Source: Leifsonia shinshuensis
Lineage (GTDB): Bacteria > Actinomycetota > Actinomycetes > Actinomycetales > Microbacteriaceae
NCBI RefSeq assembly: GCF_014217625.1
Contig: NZ_CP043641.1
Span: 3,968,001-4,032,000 of the forward strand
DNA length: 64,000 nt
Direction of reading: 5' to 3'
Part shown: positions 18,254 to 34,382 of the stretch, piece by piece
How the letters are laid out: each line of letters opens with the position of its first letter
Position numbering within the stretch: the first letter of the stretch is position 1
The notes under the pieces: model-generated
The model's database searches: none
What the model saw: only the letters and a program-made list of their open reading frames with translations
What the model was told of the DNA's origin: nothing
Program-made: the position numbers and the translations under genes

Positions 18254-18337
18254 GCGGGAAACAAGCCTGGAATCCCGGGAATATCCAGGCGTCCGCGCGG
18301 TTATACACCGAGACTGCGCCTCCGGTCAAGAAAAGAC
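18254..18337 (+). other. Intergenic region with imperfect terminator-like hairpin
   Basis: A 7-bp inverted repeat GCCTGGA (18265-18271) and TCCAGGC (18284-18290) encloses a 12-base loop. It may terminate the reductase transcript. No T tract follows, so confidence is modest. Confidence 0.4.
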
Positions 18338-18367
18338 TGGACACGGCGCGTCAGTTTGACATATAGT
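18338..18367 (+). promoter_or_regulatory. Probable main promoter of rpoBC
   Basis: TGGACA (18338-18343, one change from the TTGACA consensus) and TATAGT (18362-18367) are separated by 18 bases and fit a housekeeping sigma promoter. A second TTGACA overlaps at 18356-18361. Transcription would begin near 18374 and give a 5' leader of about 185 bases before rpoB. The leader contains an inverted repeat CCCGGTTCACCGGG near 18440 and no gene. Confidence 0.65.
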
Positions 18368-18558
18368 GGTTCTTTGCGCTCCCACGCACACTCTTGCCTT
18401 CATATTGCGGTCGGCTCTGACTTCCCCCGCGCGCGTCTGGGCCCGGTTCACCGGGTCAGATACGGCGCCGCGAGACGTGTCTGGGAGTCCTCGTCCCTCA
18501 CAACACCACATCTCGACCGACAGTAACTGGCCCGACGGGGCCCACGGAGGTTATTTCC

Positions 18559-22056
<3,498 letters not shown>

Positions 22057-22106
22057 CCCGGTAGCCAGACCCACCTGACGAATCTTCAATAGGAGAGAGT
22101 GAAACA

Positions 22107-25982
<3,876 letters not shown>

Positions 25983-26002
25983 GCGTGTAGGTAACCCGTA
26001 CC

Positions 26003-26036
26003 ACGAAGGCCCCCGGCTTGTGCCGGGGGCCTTCGT
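26003..26036 (+). terminator. Terminator of the rpoBC operon
   Basis: A perfect 15-bp stem (ACGAAGGCCCCCGGC at 26003-26017 and its complement at 26022-26036) has a 4-base TTGT loop and is followed by a T-containing tail. It lies 20 bases after the rpoC stop. Confidence 0.93.
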
Positions 26037-26071
26037 CGTTCTCGCCCACCCGCGTACGAGACAATAGAACC

Positions 26072-26302
26072 GTGTGGAGACAGCTTCTCGAATACACCGA
26101 CACGGTCGGCCGCTCGATGGTCGGCTTCGCCGCCGTGGCGCTCGTCGTCGCCGCGGTGAGCTTCGTCGTCGGCATCGTCCAGGCCGTCTCCGGGAACGCC
26201 GCAGGCACCCTCCCGTTCTGGATCACGACGATGGGCTGCGCCGTGCTGGCCGGCGTCCTCGTGTACCTCGCGAGCCGGCGCGGCGACCTGCGGCGGCGGT
26301 GA
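26072..26302 (+). CDS. Small two-helix membrane protein
   Basis: This 76-residue protein starts MWRQLLEYTDTVGRSM and has two hydrophobic helices (about residues 17-38 and 47-66), ending in the basic tail SRRGDLRRR that should lie in the cytoplasm. I do not recognise the family. GTG at 26072 is exactly 7 bases after GACAAT (26060-26065), which fits a leaderless mRNA and excludes the longer upstream extension that runs through the rpoBC terminator. It is isolated between rpoC and the pilus locus, so no function is inferred. Confidence 0.7.
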   Translation: MWRQLLEYTDTVGRSMVGFAAVALVVAAVSFVVGIVQAVSGNAAGTLPFWITTMGCAVLAGVLVYLASRRGDLRRR

Positions 26303-26482
26303 GTTCGGCGCGCCAGAGGCGCTGACCCCCGTTGACGGGGCACCCGCAAGCGGGACTGTTGAGGGTGACTCAGCGGAAGTTAGGGTGACAAGGCTTCGCC
26401 CAGCCCGGAGGCTCGCCCGGGGGACGGTGACGCTCTGCCGTCTACCCGAGGCCGGCAGGACCCCTATCCGAAGGAGGTCCCC
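26303..26482 (+). ncRNA. Structured untranslated leader of the pilus operon (candidate cis-regulatory RNA)
   Basis: These 180 bases before pilB contain no gene but much local pairing. Two adjacent hairpins come first (CCCCG/CGGGG 26327-26340 and CCCGC/GCGGG 26343-26354). Then AGGGTGAC is repeated at 26362 and 26382. A closing stem TAGGG (26381-26385) with CCCTA (26462-26466) would enclose three hairpins: 26392-26400, CCCGG/CCGGG 26404-26421, and GACGG/CCGTC 26423-26442. It ends 4 bases before the AAGGAGG ribosome site. The layout is riboswitch-like, but I do not recognise a known class. It lacks the conserved cores of the c-di-GMP-I and c-di-AMP riboswitches. Confidence 0.4.
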
Positions 26483-28153
26483 GTGGCGTCCATGACCGAG
26501 ATCCTCATCTTGCACGGCCTGCTACCGATCGAGTACCTGGACCGTGTCTCCAGCGACCCCGCCGCCGATGAGGCGATCGCGCGCGAACTGCTCGCGCGCG
26601 GCGCCATCAACGCCGTCCAGCTCGCGCAGGCACGTGCCGCGATGGCCGGCGTCCCGTACGTCGAGCTCGTCGACTACCCGGTCGACCGCTCCGCCATCAC
26701 CGTCGTCGCCGCGGCGATCTGCCGCCGGCACATGGTCCTGCCGATCGGCTGGGACGGGGACACGCTGATCGTCGCGACCAGCGACCCCGGCGACGTGATC
26801 GCCATCGACGACGTCCGCGCCGCCGCGCACGCGCCCGTCCGGCTGTTCGTCGCCGAGGCGACCGACCTCGCCGGCGCGATCGACCGCTACCTGCGCGCCG
26901 ACGACGAGCTCAGCGACCTCTCGAACACCCTGGAGGAGGAGAACGCCGCCGAGCAGCAGGCCACGCTCGCGCTCTCGGACGCCAGCGAGGACGACGCCCC
27001 GATCGTGCGCTTCGTCAACCTGCTGGTCAGCCAGGCCATCCAGGACCACGCCTCCGACATCCACATCGAGCCGGGCGAGAACGAGCTCCGCGTCCGGTAC
27101 CGGATCGACGGCGTGCTGCACGAGATGCAGAGCGCGCCCAAGAGCATCCAGAACGGCGTCACCAGCCGGCTCAAGATCATGAGCGACATCGACATCGCCG
27201 AACGACGGAAGCCGCAGGACGGCCGCATGTCCGTCGTCCACGGCGGGCGGCAGATCGACCTGCGCGTCGCGACCCTCCCGACCGTGTGGGGCGAGAAGGT
27301 CGTCATGCGGATCCTGGACAACAGCAACACGAGCATGACGCTGCGCGACCTCAACCTCCTGGAGCGCAACGCCAGAGCGTTCGAGACCGCGTACTCCAAG
27401 CCGTACGGCATGATCCTGGTGACCGGGCCGACCGGCTCGGGCAAGTCGACCACGCTCTACACCACGCTCAACGAAGTCTCCCGGCCGGAGATCAACGTCA
27501 TCACCGTCGAGGACCCGGTGGAGTACCGGATGCCGGGGATCAACCAGGTGCAGGTGAACCCGAAGGCCGGCCTGACCTTCGCGAGCGCCCTGCGCAGCAT
27601 CCTCCGCAGCGACCCCGACGTGGTCCTGCTCGGTGAGATCCGCGACCACGAGACCGCCCAGATCGCCATCGAGGCGGCGCTGACCGGCCACCTGGTGCTC
27701 TCCACCCTGCACACGAACGATGCCCCCAGCGCCGTCACCCGACTGGTGGAGATGGACATCGAGCCGTTCCTCGTCGGGTCCGCGCTGGACTGCGTCGTCG
27801 CGCAACGTCTGGCGCGCCGGCTCTGCGAGCGCTGCAAGGCCCGCAAGGAGCTGTCGGAGGAGGACCTCCGTCGCCTCAACGTGCAGCCGGACGGCGTCGA
27901 CGAGTTCCCGACCGTCTTCCAGCCGGTCGGCTGCACCTTCTGCTCCAACACGGGCTTCCGCGGGCGTCTCGCGCTGCACGAGGTGATGACGGTGACGGAG
28001 GAGATCGAGCGTCTCGCCGTCGGCCGGGCGTCCAGCGCCGAGATCGAGCGGGTCGCGCGGGAGCAGGGGATGCTGACGCTGCGCGAGGACGGCTGGGAGA
28101 AGGTCAAGCTCGGGGTGACCTCGATCGAGGAGATTCTGCGGGTGGTCGCATGA
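26483..28153 (+). CDS. pilB: Type IV pilus extension ATPase PilB
   Basis: PilB is the cytoplasmic hexameric ATPase that drives pilus assembly. This copy has 556 residues. An N-terminal MshE/T2SSE-N-like domain (about 1-140, with ELLARGAINAVQLAQA) precedes the GspE core. Visible core motifs are Walker A GPTGSGKSTT (about residue 313), the Asp box VEDPVEYRMPGINQVQVN, Walker B DPDVVLLGEIRD and the His box TLHTNDAP. A four-cysteine zinc site, CERC (near 449) and CTFC (near 483), distinguishes PilB/GspE from PilT. The GTG start follows a strong AAGGAGG at 26471-26477. It heads the pilus operon and overlaps pilT by ATGA. Confidence 0.96.
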   Translation: MASMTEILILHGLLPIEYLDRVSSDPAADEAIARELLARGAINAVQLAQARAAMAGVPYVELVDYPVDRSAITVVAAAICRRHMVLPIGWDGDTLIVATSDPGDVIAIDDVRAAAHAPVRLFVAEATDLAGAIDRYLRADDELSDLSNTLEEENAAEQQATLALSDASEDDAPIVRFVNLLVSQAIQDHASDIHIEPGENELRVRYRIDGVLHEMQSAPKSIQNGVTSRLKIMSDIDIAERRKPQDGRMSVVHGGRQIDLRVATLPTVWGEKVVMRILDNSNTSMTLRDLNLLERNARAFETAYSKPYGMILVTGPTGSGKSTTLYTTLNEVSRPEINVITVEDPVEYRMPGINQVQVNPKAGLTFASALRSILRSDPDVVLLGEIRDHETAQIAIEAALTGHLVLSTLHTNDAPSAVTRLVEMDIEPFLVGSALDCVVAQRLARRLCERCKARKELSEEDLRRLNVQPDGVDEFPTVFQPVGCTFCSNTGFRGRLALHEVMTVTEEIERLAVGRASSAEIERVAREQGMLTLREDGWEKVKLGVTSIEEILRVVA

Positions 28154-29742
28154 ACGAATGGGAGCAGGGAGTGGACAAGCCGATCTACGAGATCCCGGTG
28201 GCGTCGGACCACGGGGCGCCGCGCGAGTGGTTCCCCACTCCGCCGCGGCCCGCGGAGCCGACCGGGCTGCCGGAGTCGGACGTGCTGCGGCCCGCGGTGC
28301 CGGTGTTCCCGCCGCCCGCGACGCCGGCCGAGCCGTACGCGCCGCCGTCGTATCCGCCGGCCGCGTCGTTCCCTCCGCCGACGGCGACCGCGGCGTACCC
28401 GCCGCCCGCTTCGACCGTTCCGACCGCGGCGTACCCGACCGCGGCATATCCGCCGCCGTCGGCACCTGCCACGGCGATCCCGACCGTGCCGATCCCCGCG
28501 ACCGTCGCCGCTCCGGCTACGCCCGTGCAGGAGCCGCCGGTCTCCGAATTCGTCGAGACGCTCACGGACGCCGAGCGCGAGGCGCTCGCGAAGGCCGACC
28601 CCGACCTGGTCGCCGCGCTGCGCCAGATCATCGAGCAGCGCGGCTCCGACCTCCATGTCACCGTCGGCGCATCGCCGATGATCCGTGTCGACGGCGGCCT
28701 GCGGCCGGTCGGCGAGGGCGCGGCCTGGGACCGCCCCCGGGTCGAGCGGGCGCTCTTCAGCCTCCTGACCGAGCGCCAGGCCGAGGCCTTCCGGCGCGAG
28801 CTGGAGCTGGACTTCGCGTTCACCATCTCGGCGAACGCCCGCTTCCGTGTGAACCTCTACCAGCAACGTGGAGCGTACGGCGCCGCCTTCCGTCTCATCC
28901 CCACCGAGATCAAGCAGCTCGCCGAACTCGGGATCCCGACGCAGGTCGGCGACTTCGCGGGCCTCCCGCGCGGGCTGGTCCTCGTCACCGGCCCGACCGG
29001 CTCCGGCAAGTCGACCACGCTCGCCGCGCTGATCGACCTGGTGAACGCCACCCGCACCGACCACATCGTGACGGTCGAGGACCCCATCGAGTTCATGCAC
29101 TCGCACAAGAACTCGATCGTCAACCAGCGGGAGGTCGGCCACGACACCCACAGCTTCGGCAACGCCCTGAAGCATGTCCTCCGCCAGGACCCCGACGTGA
29201 TCCTGATCGGTGAGCTCCGCGACCTGGAGACCATCTCGGTGGCCCTGACGGCTGCCGAGACCGGCCACCTCGTCTTCGCGACGCTGCACACCCAGGACGC
29301 CCCGCAGACGATCGACCGCGTCATCGACGTGTTCCCGCCCCACCAGCAGGACCAGGTGCGCGCACAGCTCGCCGCGACGCTGCAGGGCGTGGTCTGCCAG
29401 ACCCTCGTCAAGCGGTCCAACGGCAAGGGCCGTGCCGTCGCGACGGAGGTGCTGAAGATGACCCCCGCGATCGCGAACCTCATCCGCGAGGGGAAGACCT
29501 ACCAGATCGCCTCGATGATGCAGGCCGGCCGCGACCTCGGCATGCACACGATGGACCAGCAGCTCGCCGACCTGGTCAACCGCGGCGTGATCTCGCACCG
29601 CACGGGCATGGAGAAGGCGCACGACCCGTCCGGCTTCGGGAGGCTCGTCCAGCGCGTCGAGTCGCCCACGGAGGCCTCCGCTCGCGCGATCGCCGCCTCC
29701 GACATCGACTTCGGCGACTCGTACTCCGGGACGGTGCGCTGA
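28150..29742 (+). CDS. pilT: Type IV pilus retraction ATPase PilT with Pro/Ala-rich N-terminal extension
   Basis: PilT powers pilus retraction. The ATPase core spans about residues 150-500: SDLHVTVGASPMIRVDG at its start, Walker A GPTGSGKSTT (about residue 281), VEDPIEFMH, Walker B DPDVILIGELRD, the His box TLHTQDAPQ, and AIANLIREGK (about residue 440), which corresponds to the PilT signature AIRNLIRE. No zinc cysteines are present, as expected. At 530 residues it is much longer than the usual 350, because the first 135 residues are a low-complexity Pro/Ala/Tyr region (repeated AYPPP and YPTA units). It overlaps pilB by four bases and pilC by one. Confidence 0.94.
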   Translation: MNEWEQGVDKPIYEIPVASDHGAPREWFPTPPRPAEPTGLPESDVLRPAVPVFPPPATPAEPYAPPSYPPAASFPPPTATAAYPPPASTVPTAAYPTAAYPPPSAPATAIPTVPIPATVAAPATPVQEPPVSEFVETLTDAEREALAKADPDLVAALRQIIEQRGSDLHVTVGASPMIRVDGGLRPVGEGAAWDRPRVERALFSLLTERQAEAFRRELELDFAFTISANARFRVNLYQQRGAYGAAFRLIPTEIKQLAELGIPTQVGDFAGLPRGLVLVTGPTGSGKSTTLAALIDLVNATRTDHIVTVEDPIEFMHSHKNSIVNQREVGHDTHSFGNALKHVLRQDPDVILIGELRDLETISVALTAAETGHLVFATLHTQDAPQTIDRVIDVFPPHQQDQVRAQLAATLQGVVCQTLVKRSNGKGRAVATEVLKMTPAIANLIREGKTYQIASMMQAGRDLGMHTMDQQLADLVNRGVISHRTGMEKAHDPSGFGRLVQRVESPTEASARAIAASDIDFGDSYSGTVR

Positions 29743-30971
29743 TGGCCGGCGCGACCGCCTACGCGTACACCGGCCGCAACTCGGCCGGGAAGCTCGTCAA
29801 GGGCAAGCTCGACGCCCCGAGCGAGGGGGCCGTGGTGTCCCGCCTGCAGTCGATGGGTCTCTCGCCCGTCGCCATCAACGAGGCGGGCACGGGGACGGGG
29901 CTCCAGCGGGAGATCACCATCCCCGGCTTCCAGCACCGGGTGAAGCTCAAGGAGCTCGCGATCCTCAGCCGTCAGATGGCCACGATGATCGGCTCGGGGA
30001 TCTCGATCCTGCGGACGCTCACGATCCTCGCCGACCAGGCGGAGGGCAAACGGCTGCCGGAGATCATGAACAAGGTCCGCGAGGACGTCGAGGAGGGCAC
30101 AGCGCTGTCGACGGCGATGGCGGCGCACTCCGAGGACTTCCCGCCGCTCATGATCAACATGATCCGGGCGGGCGAGGCCGGCGGCTTCCTCGACCACGCG
30201 CTCGAGTCGGTGGCGACGAACTTCGAGAAGGAGGTCAAGCTCCGCTCCACGATCAAGTCGGCGATGACCTACCCGGTGGTCGTGCTCGTCATGTCGCTCG
30301 TCGCGGTCGTCGTCATGCTGGTGTTCATCGTCCCGATCTTCAAGAAGATGTTCGAGGGCCTCGGCGGGCAGCTCCCGCTGCCGACGCAGATCCTCGTGGT
30401 CATCTCGCAGTCGATGGTGTGGGTGGGGCCGATCCTGCTCGTCGCCGGCATCCTGTTCTGGCTCTGGTGGCGCAACAACAAGAACACCGAGCAGGTCAGG
30501 AAGCGGGTCGACCGGTTGAAGCTCCGGCTGCCGGTGTTCGGGTCGCTCTTCAAGAAGATCGCGATCGCGCGGTTCGCCCGCAACTTCTCCAGCATGATCG
30601 GCGCCGGTGTGCCGATCCTGCAGGCGCTCAGGATCGTGGGGGAGACCTCCGGCAACTGGGTGCTGGAGGACTCCCTCGGCCGGGTGGCGGAGTCCGTCCG
30701 CCGCGGTGAGTCGATAGCCAAGCCGCTGCTGGCCGAGCCGTTCTTCCCGCAGATGGTCACGCAGATGATCGCTGTGGGCGAGGACGCCGGCTCGATGGAG
30801 GTCATGCTCGAGAAGGTCGCGACCTTCTACGACGACGACGTGGAGGCCACCACGGAAGCGCTGACGTCGCTCATCGAGCCGCTGCTGATCGCGTTCCTCG
30901 GCGTGGTCGTGGGAGGCATGATCGTGGCGCTCTACCTGCCCATCTTCCAGATCACATCTCTCATTCATTGA
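29742..30971 (+). CDS. pilC: Type IV pilus platform protein PilC
   Basis: This 409-residue inner-membrane platform protein holds pilin subunits over the motor. It shows the two homologous GspF/PilC domains. The first begins with LAILSRQMATMIGSGISILRTLTIL, and the second has RFARNFSSMIGAGVPILQALRIV. Membrane helices lie near residues 180-205, 225-248 and 375-402. The conserved MIRAGEAGGFLD and MIAVGEDAGSM blocks close each domain. An N-terminal YAYTGRNSAGKLVKGKLDAPS segment is also typical. The start overlaps the pilT stop (TGATG), so translation is coupled. PilB and PilT both need this protein. Confidence 0.96.
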   Translation: MAGATAYAYTGRNSAGKLVKGKLDAPSEGAVVSRLQSMGLSPVAINEAGTGTGLQREITIPGFQHRVKLKELAILSRQMATMIGSGISILRTLTILADQAEGKRLPEIMNKVREDVEEGTALSTAMAAHSEDFPPLMINMIRAGEAGGFLDHALESVATNFEKEVKLRSTIKSAMTYPVVVLVMSLVAVVVMLVFIVPIFKKMFEGLGGQLPLPTQILVVISQSMVWVGPILLVAGILFWLWWRNNKNTEQVRKRVDRLKLRLPVFGSLFKKIAIARFARNFSSMIGAGVPILQALRIVGETSGNWVLEDSLGRVAESVRRGESIAKPLLAEPFFPQMVTQMIAVGEDAGSMEVMLEKVATFYDDDVEATTEALTSLIEPLLIAFLGVVVGGMIVALYLPIFQITSLIH

Positions 30972-31128
30972 CGGGTACGGCCCCCGCACTGGGGCCGGAA
31001 TTCCGCCTTAAACCCCCCGATCGCGGGATTCTGCCGAGAATTCCCTGGCAAATAGCATCGGCAACCGGATGGACCAAACGGCTCCATTCAGATCGACCTC
31101 CCGACCGCCCGACCGAATGGACACTGCA
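30972..31128 (+). promoter_or_regulatory. Intergenic region between pilC and the major pilin gene
   Basis: These 157 bases contain a 7-bp hairpin CGGCCCC/GGGGCCG (30978-30997, 6-base loop) that begins 7 bases after the pilC stop. It could be an attenuator or a partial terminator that separates motor genes from pilin genes. No convincing promoter is visible. Confidence 0.4.
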
Positions 31129-31623
31129 ATGTACTTCCGCCTCATGGGCAAGCTGAACGCTCGCCGCAACAACCTCACCGAGCAGTCCGAGAAGGGCTTC
31201 ACCCTCATCGAGCTCCTCGTCGTCGTGATCATCATCGGCGTCCTCGCCGCGATCGCGATCCCGATCTACATCGGCGTCCAGAACGGCGCCAAGGAGAGCT
31301 CGGTCAAGTCCGACCTGACCAACGTCAAGACCGCCGTGGTCGCCGCGTACACGCGGGACGCCAGCGCCTCCCTGCCGACCACCCTCACCCCGGGCACCAC
31401 GATCGGCTCCGGCACCAGCGCGACCACCCTCGGCGCGCTCGGTGCGACCGCCACGGTCGACTACAGCGTCGGCTCCGGAAGCGCCCCGGCCTTCGCGGGG
31501 ACCTCGAGCTGGACCACGTTCTGCATCCAGGCGACCAGCCCGGACACGAGCAACACCTTCCATGTGTCGAGCAGCAAGGGCGTCGCCAACGGCGCGTGCC
31601 CCACCGACACGACCACCTGGTAA
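31129..31623 (+). CDS. pilA: Type IV major pilin (prepilin)
   Basis: This is probably the main structural subunit of the pilus, with 164 residues. A basic leader of about 22 residues ends in the prepilin peptidase site EKG|FTLIELLVVVIIIGVLAAIAIP. Glu at mature position 5 and the long hydrophobic helix are textbook type III signal features. The mature head is a Thr/Ser/Ala-rich globular domain with two cysteines (in TTFCIQAT and NGACPTD) near the end, probably forming a disulfide loop. ATG 31129 is chosen because it gives a normal leader length. ATG at 31117 or 31144 is possible, and the ribosome site is weak. PilD downstream should cleave it. Confidence 0.92.
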   Translation: MYFRLMGKLNARRNNLTEQSEKGFTLIELLVVVIIIGVLAAIAIPIYIGVQNGAKESSVKSDLTNVKTAVVAAYTRDASASLPTTLTPGTTIGSGTSATTLGALGATATVDYSVGSGSAPAFAGTSSWTTFCIQATSPDTSNTFHVSSSKGVANGACPTDTTTW

Positions 31624-31639
31624 CAACTCCTCGGCCCTT

Positions 31640-31678
31640 GTGTGGCCGTGACGCTCCGACGGCGCGTCACGGCCACAC
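31640..31678 (+). terminator. Strong hairpin after the major pilin gene
   Basis: A perfect 15-bp stem (31640-31654 with 31664-31678, 9-base loop) begins 17 bases after the pilin stop. It has no T tract. It may act as a partial terminator or protect the pilin mRNA 3' end, so that pilin is made in excess over the minor pilins. Confidence 0.65.
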
Positions 31679-31744
31679 AGCCGCTCCACCGGCGCCCGAA
31701 CGCCGGCACGACTCCCCACCCGACCTAGCACCTGGGAGTGAGAC

Positions 31745-32158
31745 ATGATCCGCACGGAAGAGCGATCGACCGAGGAGGGATTCACCCTCATCGAGGTCCT
31801 CATCGCGATGCTGCTGCTCGCGATCCTCGCGCTCGCCATCCTCCCGTCCCTGGTCGGCATCCTCAAAGCTTCCGTCCGCAACGTCAATGTCGCGACGGCC
31901 ACGCAGATCGTGAACAAGAACCTCGTCGACGCACGCACGATCGGCACCACCTGCGCCGCGCTGCAGTCCTACGGATCGGCGGTCGTCGCGACCGTCACGG
32001 ACACCCGCGGCGTCACCTTCTCCACGACGAGGACCGTGTCGGCGTGCCCCTCGACCTATCCCGCCACCGTCTCGGTGAGCGTGACGGTGATGAGCACCAA
32101 CAGCCTCCAGGCCGTCGCGACCGGCGCCACGCTCGTGATCGTCCGGAGCGCGTCATGA
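31745..32158 (+). CDS. Minor pilin-like protein (type II pseudopilin, PilV/GspI-like)
   Basis: This 137-residue prepilin has a short leader, with cleavage site EEG|FTLIEVLIAMLLLAILALAIL and Glu at mature position 5. A soluble domain of about 100 residues has two cysteines (TTCAAL and SACPST). Its size and the IEVLIAMLLLAI helix resemble PilV/GspI-type minor pilins, which prime assembly or sit at the tip. It overlaps the next prepilin gene by ATGA, so the two should be made together. Function as a minor subunit is inferred from family and position. Confidence 0.85.
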   Translation: MIRTEERSTEEGFTLIEVLIAMLLLAILALAILPSLVGILKASVRNVNVATATQIVNKNLVDARTIGTTCAALQSYGSAVVATVTDTRGVTFSTTRTVSACPSTYPATVSVSVTVMSTNSLQAVATGATLVIVRSAS

Positions 32159-32727
32159 GACGCGTGCCGGCGTCCCTCCGACGCGACGAGGGGCTGACCC
32201 TCGTGGAGCTCACCGTCGCGATGGCGCTCTCCGTCCTCATCATCGGGATCTCCGTGGCGCTCTTCTCGTCGGCCTCGAAGTCACAGACGACCGTCACCAC
32301 ACGGTCGAGCGCCTCGAACGGCGCGCAACTCATCATGCGCACCCTCACCCAGGGGATCGAGAACGCGTCCGAGTTCACCGTCCAGACCAGCGGCTCCGAC
32401 CTGATGCTCGTGGCCCGCACGGCCGGGACGGCGACGACGCTCACGTGGTCGTGCCGCGCCTGGTACTACCAGGCGTCGACCAGCACGATCCGCACCACCA
32501 CCACGGCGGACGGGACGAAGATCCTGCTCCCCACCGCGGCGCAGCTCGCGACCTGGACGCAGCTCTCGACCGGGATCGCCGCGATCGGGACCACGCCGGT
32601 CTTCCAGGTCGCCGGCCCGAACCTCCAGGTGTCCTTCGTATCCAACGTCAACGCGGGACAGTCCGTGACCATGCAGACATCGATCCTTCAACAGACCGGA
32701 GTGGGGGCGAGCGGGACATGCTACTGA
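32155..32727 (+). CDS. Minor pilin-like protein (PilW/GspJ-like)
   Basis: This 190-residue prepilin has the cleavage site [27 protein letters not shown], with the conserved Glu5 in LTLVEL. The mature part is Ser/Thr-rich, with [20 protein letters not shown] resembling the first helix after the stalk in PilW proteins. Two cysteines (WSCRAW and the C-terminal GTCY) may form a disulfide. It overlaps the preceding gene by 4 bases and the following one by 10 bases, which points to a coupled minor-pilin set that probably forms the priming or tip complex. Confidence 0.85.
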   Translation: MRRVPASLRRDEGLTLVELTVAMALSVLIIGISVALFSSASKSQTTVTTRSSASNGAQLIMRTLTQGIENASEFTVQTSGSDLMLVARTAGTATTLTWSCRAWYYQASTSTIRTTTTADGTKILLPTAAQLATWTQLSTGIAAIGTTPVFQVAGPNLQVSFVSNVNAGQSVTMQTSILQQTGVGASGTCY

Positions 32728-34382
32728 TCCGACTGCGCGCGAGGATTCGCGAGACGACGTCGACCAGCGACAGCGGGTTCGCCATCGGGGCCGTGGTGGC
32801 GCTGATGGCCGTCTCGATCCTGATGGTCGCCCTGATGAGCAGCTCGGTCGTATACGCGATCGGCTTCAGCACCGCGACCCGCGCGGGCATCCAGGCACAG
32901 GGCTCCGCGGAGGCCGGCATCGCGGCGGCGACCGTCGGCCTCGAGAACGGCACCTGCTCCGGCGTGGGCGGCGTCTACCAGAGCGTGGCCGGTCAGATTC
33001 CGGTCTACCGCGCGGTCGTGTATGTGCCAGGCGGCGGCGGCTGGGTGCAGGGCTGCCCGGCAGCCGGCAACACCAACGTCCGCATCGTTTCCAACGGCAC
33101 CGCGGCCAACGGCGGTGTCTCGGGCCAGCGCGGGAACGACTCGAAGACGCTGGAGAGCATCCTCGGTCCCTCGACCCAGCCGACCCAGATCGCGGCCACC
33201 GGCCCGGCTGTCTACGCCTACTCGTCCAGCAACTTCGGCGGGTCGGGCACGCTCGTCTCCGTGGACGGGTCGAGCCCCAAGGTGATGATCAGCACCGGCG
33301 ATGTCAACTGCAACGGCGCGTCCTCCGGCGCCTCCGACCTCGTGGTCAAGAACGGCAACCTGACCATGTCCGGCTCGTGCAGCGTGACGGGCAACGTCTG
33401 GACCAGCGGCGCGCTGACCGTCAACGGTGGCGTCTCGATCGGCGGGAACGCGGTCGCAAACTCGATATCGATCCCGAGCGGCACCATCAGGGGCAGCGCG
33501 TGGTCGGCCTCCACGACCAGCCTCTCCGGCGGTTCGAGCAACATCAACGGCAACCTCACGTCCACGACCACGACCTTCAACTCCGGAGGCGTGATCGGCG
33601 GCAACGTCTGGAACTACGGCACCATCACCTTCGACTGGGGTTCGAAGGTGATCGGGAACGCGACCGGCAAGTCCATCCTGTACACCAACCGGCCGAGCAC
33701 GCTCGGGTCGTACACGCAGATCGCAGCCGGACCTGGGGCGTCGCCATACGCGCAGCCGTCGACACCCAGCGTGCCGAACTGGGTGGACTACAACTACGAC
33801 GCGACGGCGTGGACCGGCTTCACCCCGGTGGTGCTCCCCGCCGGGACCTGCTCGATCACCACGCTCCGCGCCGCCGTGACCACCATCGCCGGCGGCAAGG
33901 GGCTGATCGACGCCCGTCGGTGCACGAACGGCCTGACCCTCACCGGCAGCGACCAGCTCGCCATCTCCAACGACATCGCGATCTTCGCCAACACCATCAC
34001 CATCGGCAACAGCGGCGGCATCGTGCCGTCCGCGCCGGCGCGGGTGTGGCTCATCAACCCCGACGCCACGGCGAACGGGACGCCGACCTGCGCGTCGGGG
34101 GAGAGTTTCTCGGTCTCGGGGGCGCCGGTCTTCAAGAACGCCGCGGGGACGATCTGGGACTCGGTGATGATGTACTCGCCCTGCGACATCAACATCAGCA
34201 CCGGTGTGAACTTCCGGGGCCAGGTGTTCGCGGGCTCCGCCACGATCAACGGCGGCGCCTCCATCGGCTACGTCGCCATCGGACTCCCCGGCGTCGACCT
34301 CTCGACGGGAGCCACGGGGGGCAGCGGCTCGACGACGACGACGCGCTCCGTCGTCTCCACCCGGAACTACACGGGAGGATGA
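32718..34382 (+). CDS. Large pilus-associated protein with PilX-like N-terminus and beta-solenoid-like repeats
   Basis: This 554-residue protein sits where pilX lies in other pilus operons. The N-terminus [32 protein letters not shown] is a hydrophobic stalk like PilX but lacks a clear prepilin Glu5 site. The middle (about residues 190-340) has short Asn/Gly/Ser/Thr/Val units such as [22 protein letters not shown] and [17 protein letters not shown], resembling bactofilin or right-handed beta-helix repeats. Two cysteines recur in the C-terminal half. It may be the pilus-tip or surface-exposed adhesive subunit. That is inference, and I cannot match a named family. It overlaps pilD by four bases. 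Confidence 0.75.
   Translation: MLLIRLRARIRETTSTSDSGFAIGAVVALMAVSILMVALMSSSVVYAIGFSTATRAGIQAQGSAEAGIAAATVGLENGTCSGVGGVYQSVAGQIPVYRAVVYVPGGGGWVQGCPAAGNTNVRIVSNGTAANGGVSGQRGNDSKTLESILGPSTQPTQIAATGPAVYAYSSSNFGGSGTLVSVDGSSPKVMISTGDVNCNGASSGASDLVVKNGNLTMSGSCSVTGNVWTSGALTVNGGVSIGGNAVANSISIPSGTIRGSAWSASTTSLSGGSSNINGNLTSTTTTFNSGGVIGGNVWNYGTITFDWGSKVIGNATGKSILYTNRPSTLGSYTQIAAGPGASPYAQPSTPSVPNWVDYNYDATAWTGFTPVVLPAGTCSITTLRAAVTTIAGGKGLIDARRCTNGLTLTGSDQLAISNDIAIFANTITIGNSGGIVPSAPARVWLINPDATANGTPTCASGESFSVSGAPVFKNAAGTIWDSVMMYSPCDINISTGVNFRGQVFAGSATINGGASIGYVAIGLPGVDLSTGATGGSGSTTTTRSVVSTRNYTGG

Noticed and set aside
18356..18361. TTGACA as the -35 of the rpoB promoter
   Set aside because: No acceptable -10 lies 16-18 bases downstream, while the TGGACA/TATAGT pair overlapping it is well spaced.
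26303..26482. Known riboswitch (c-di-GMP-I, c-di-AMP, cobalamin) before pilB
   Set aside because: None of the conserved core sequences of those classes is present, so only a generic structured leader is reported.
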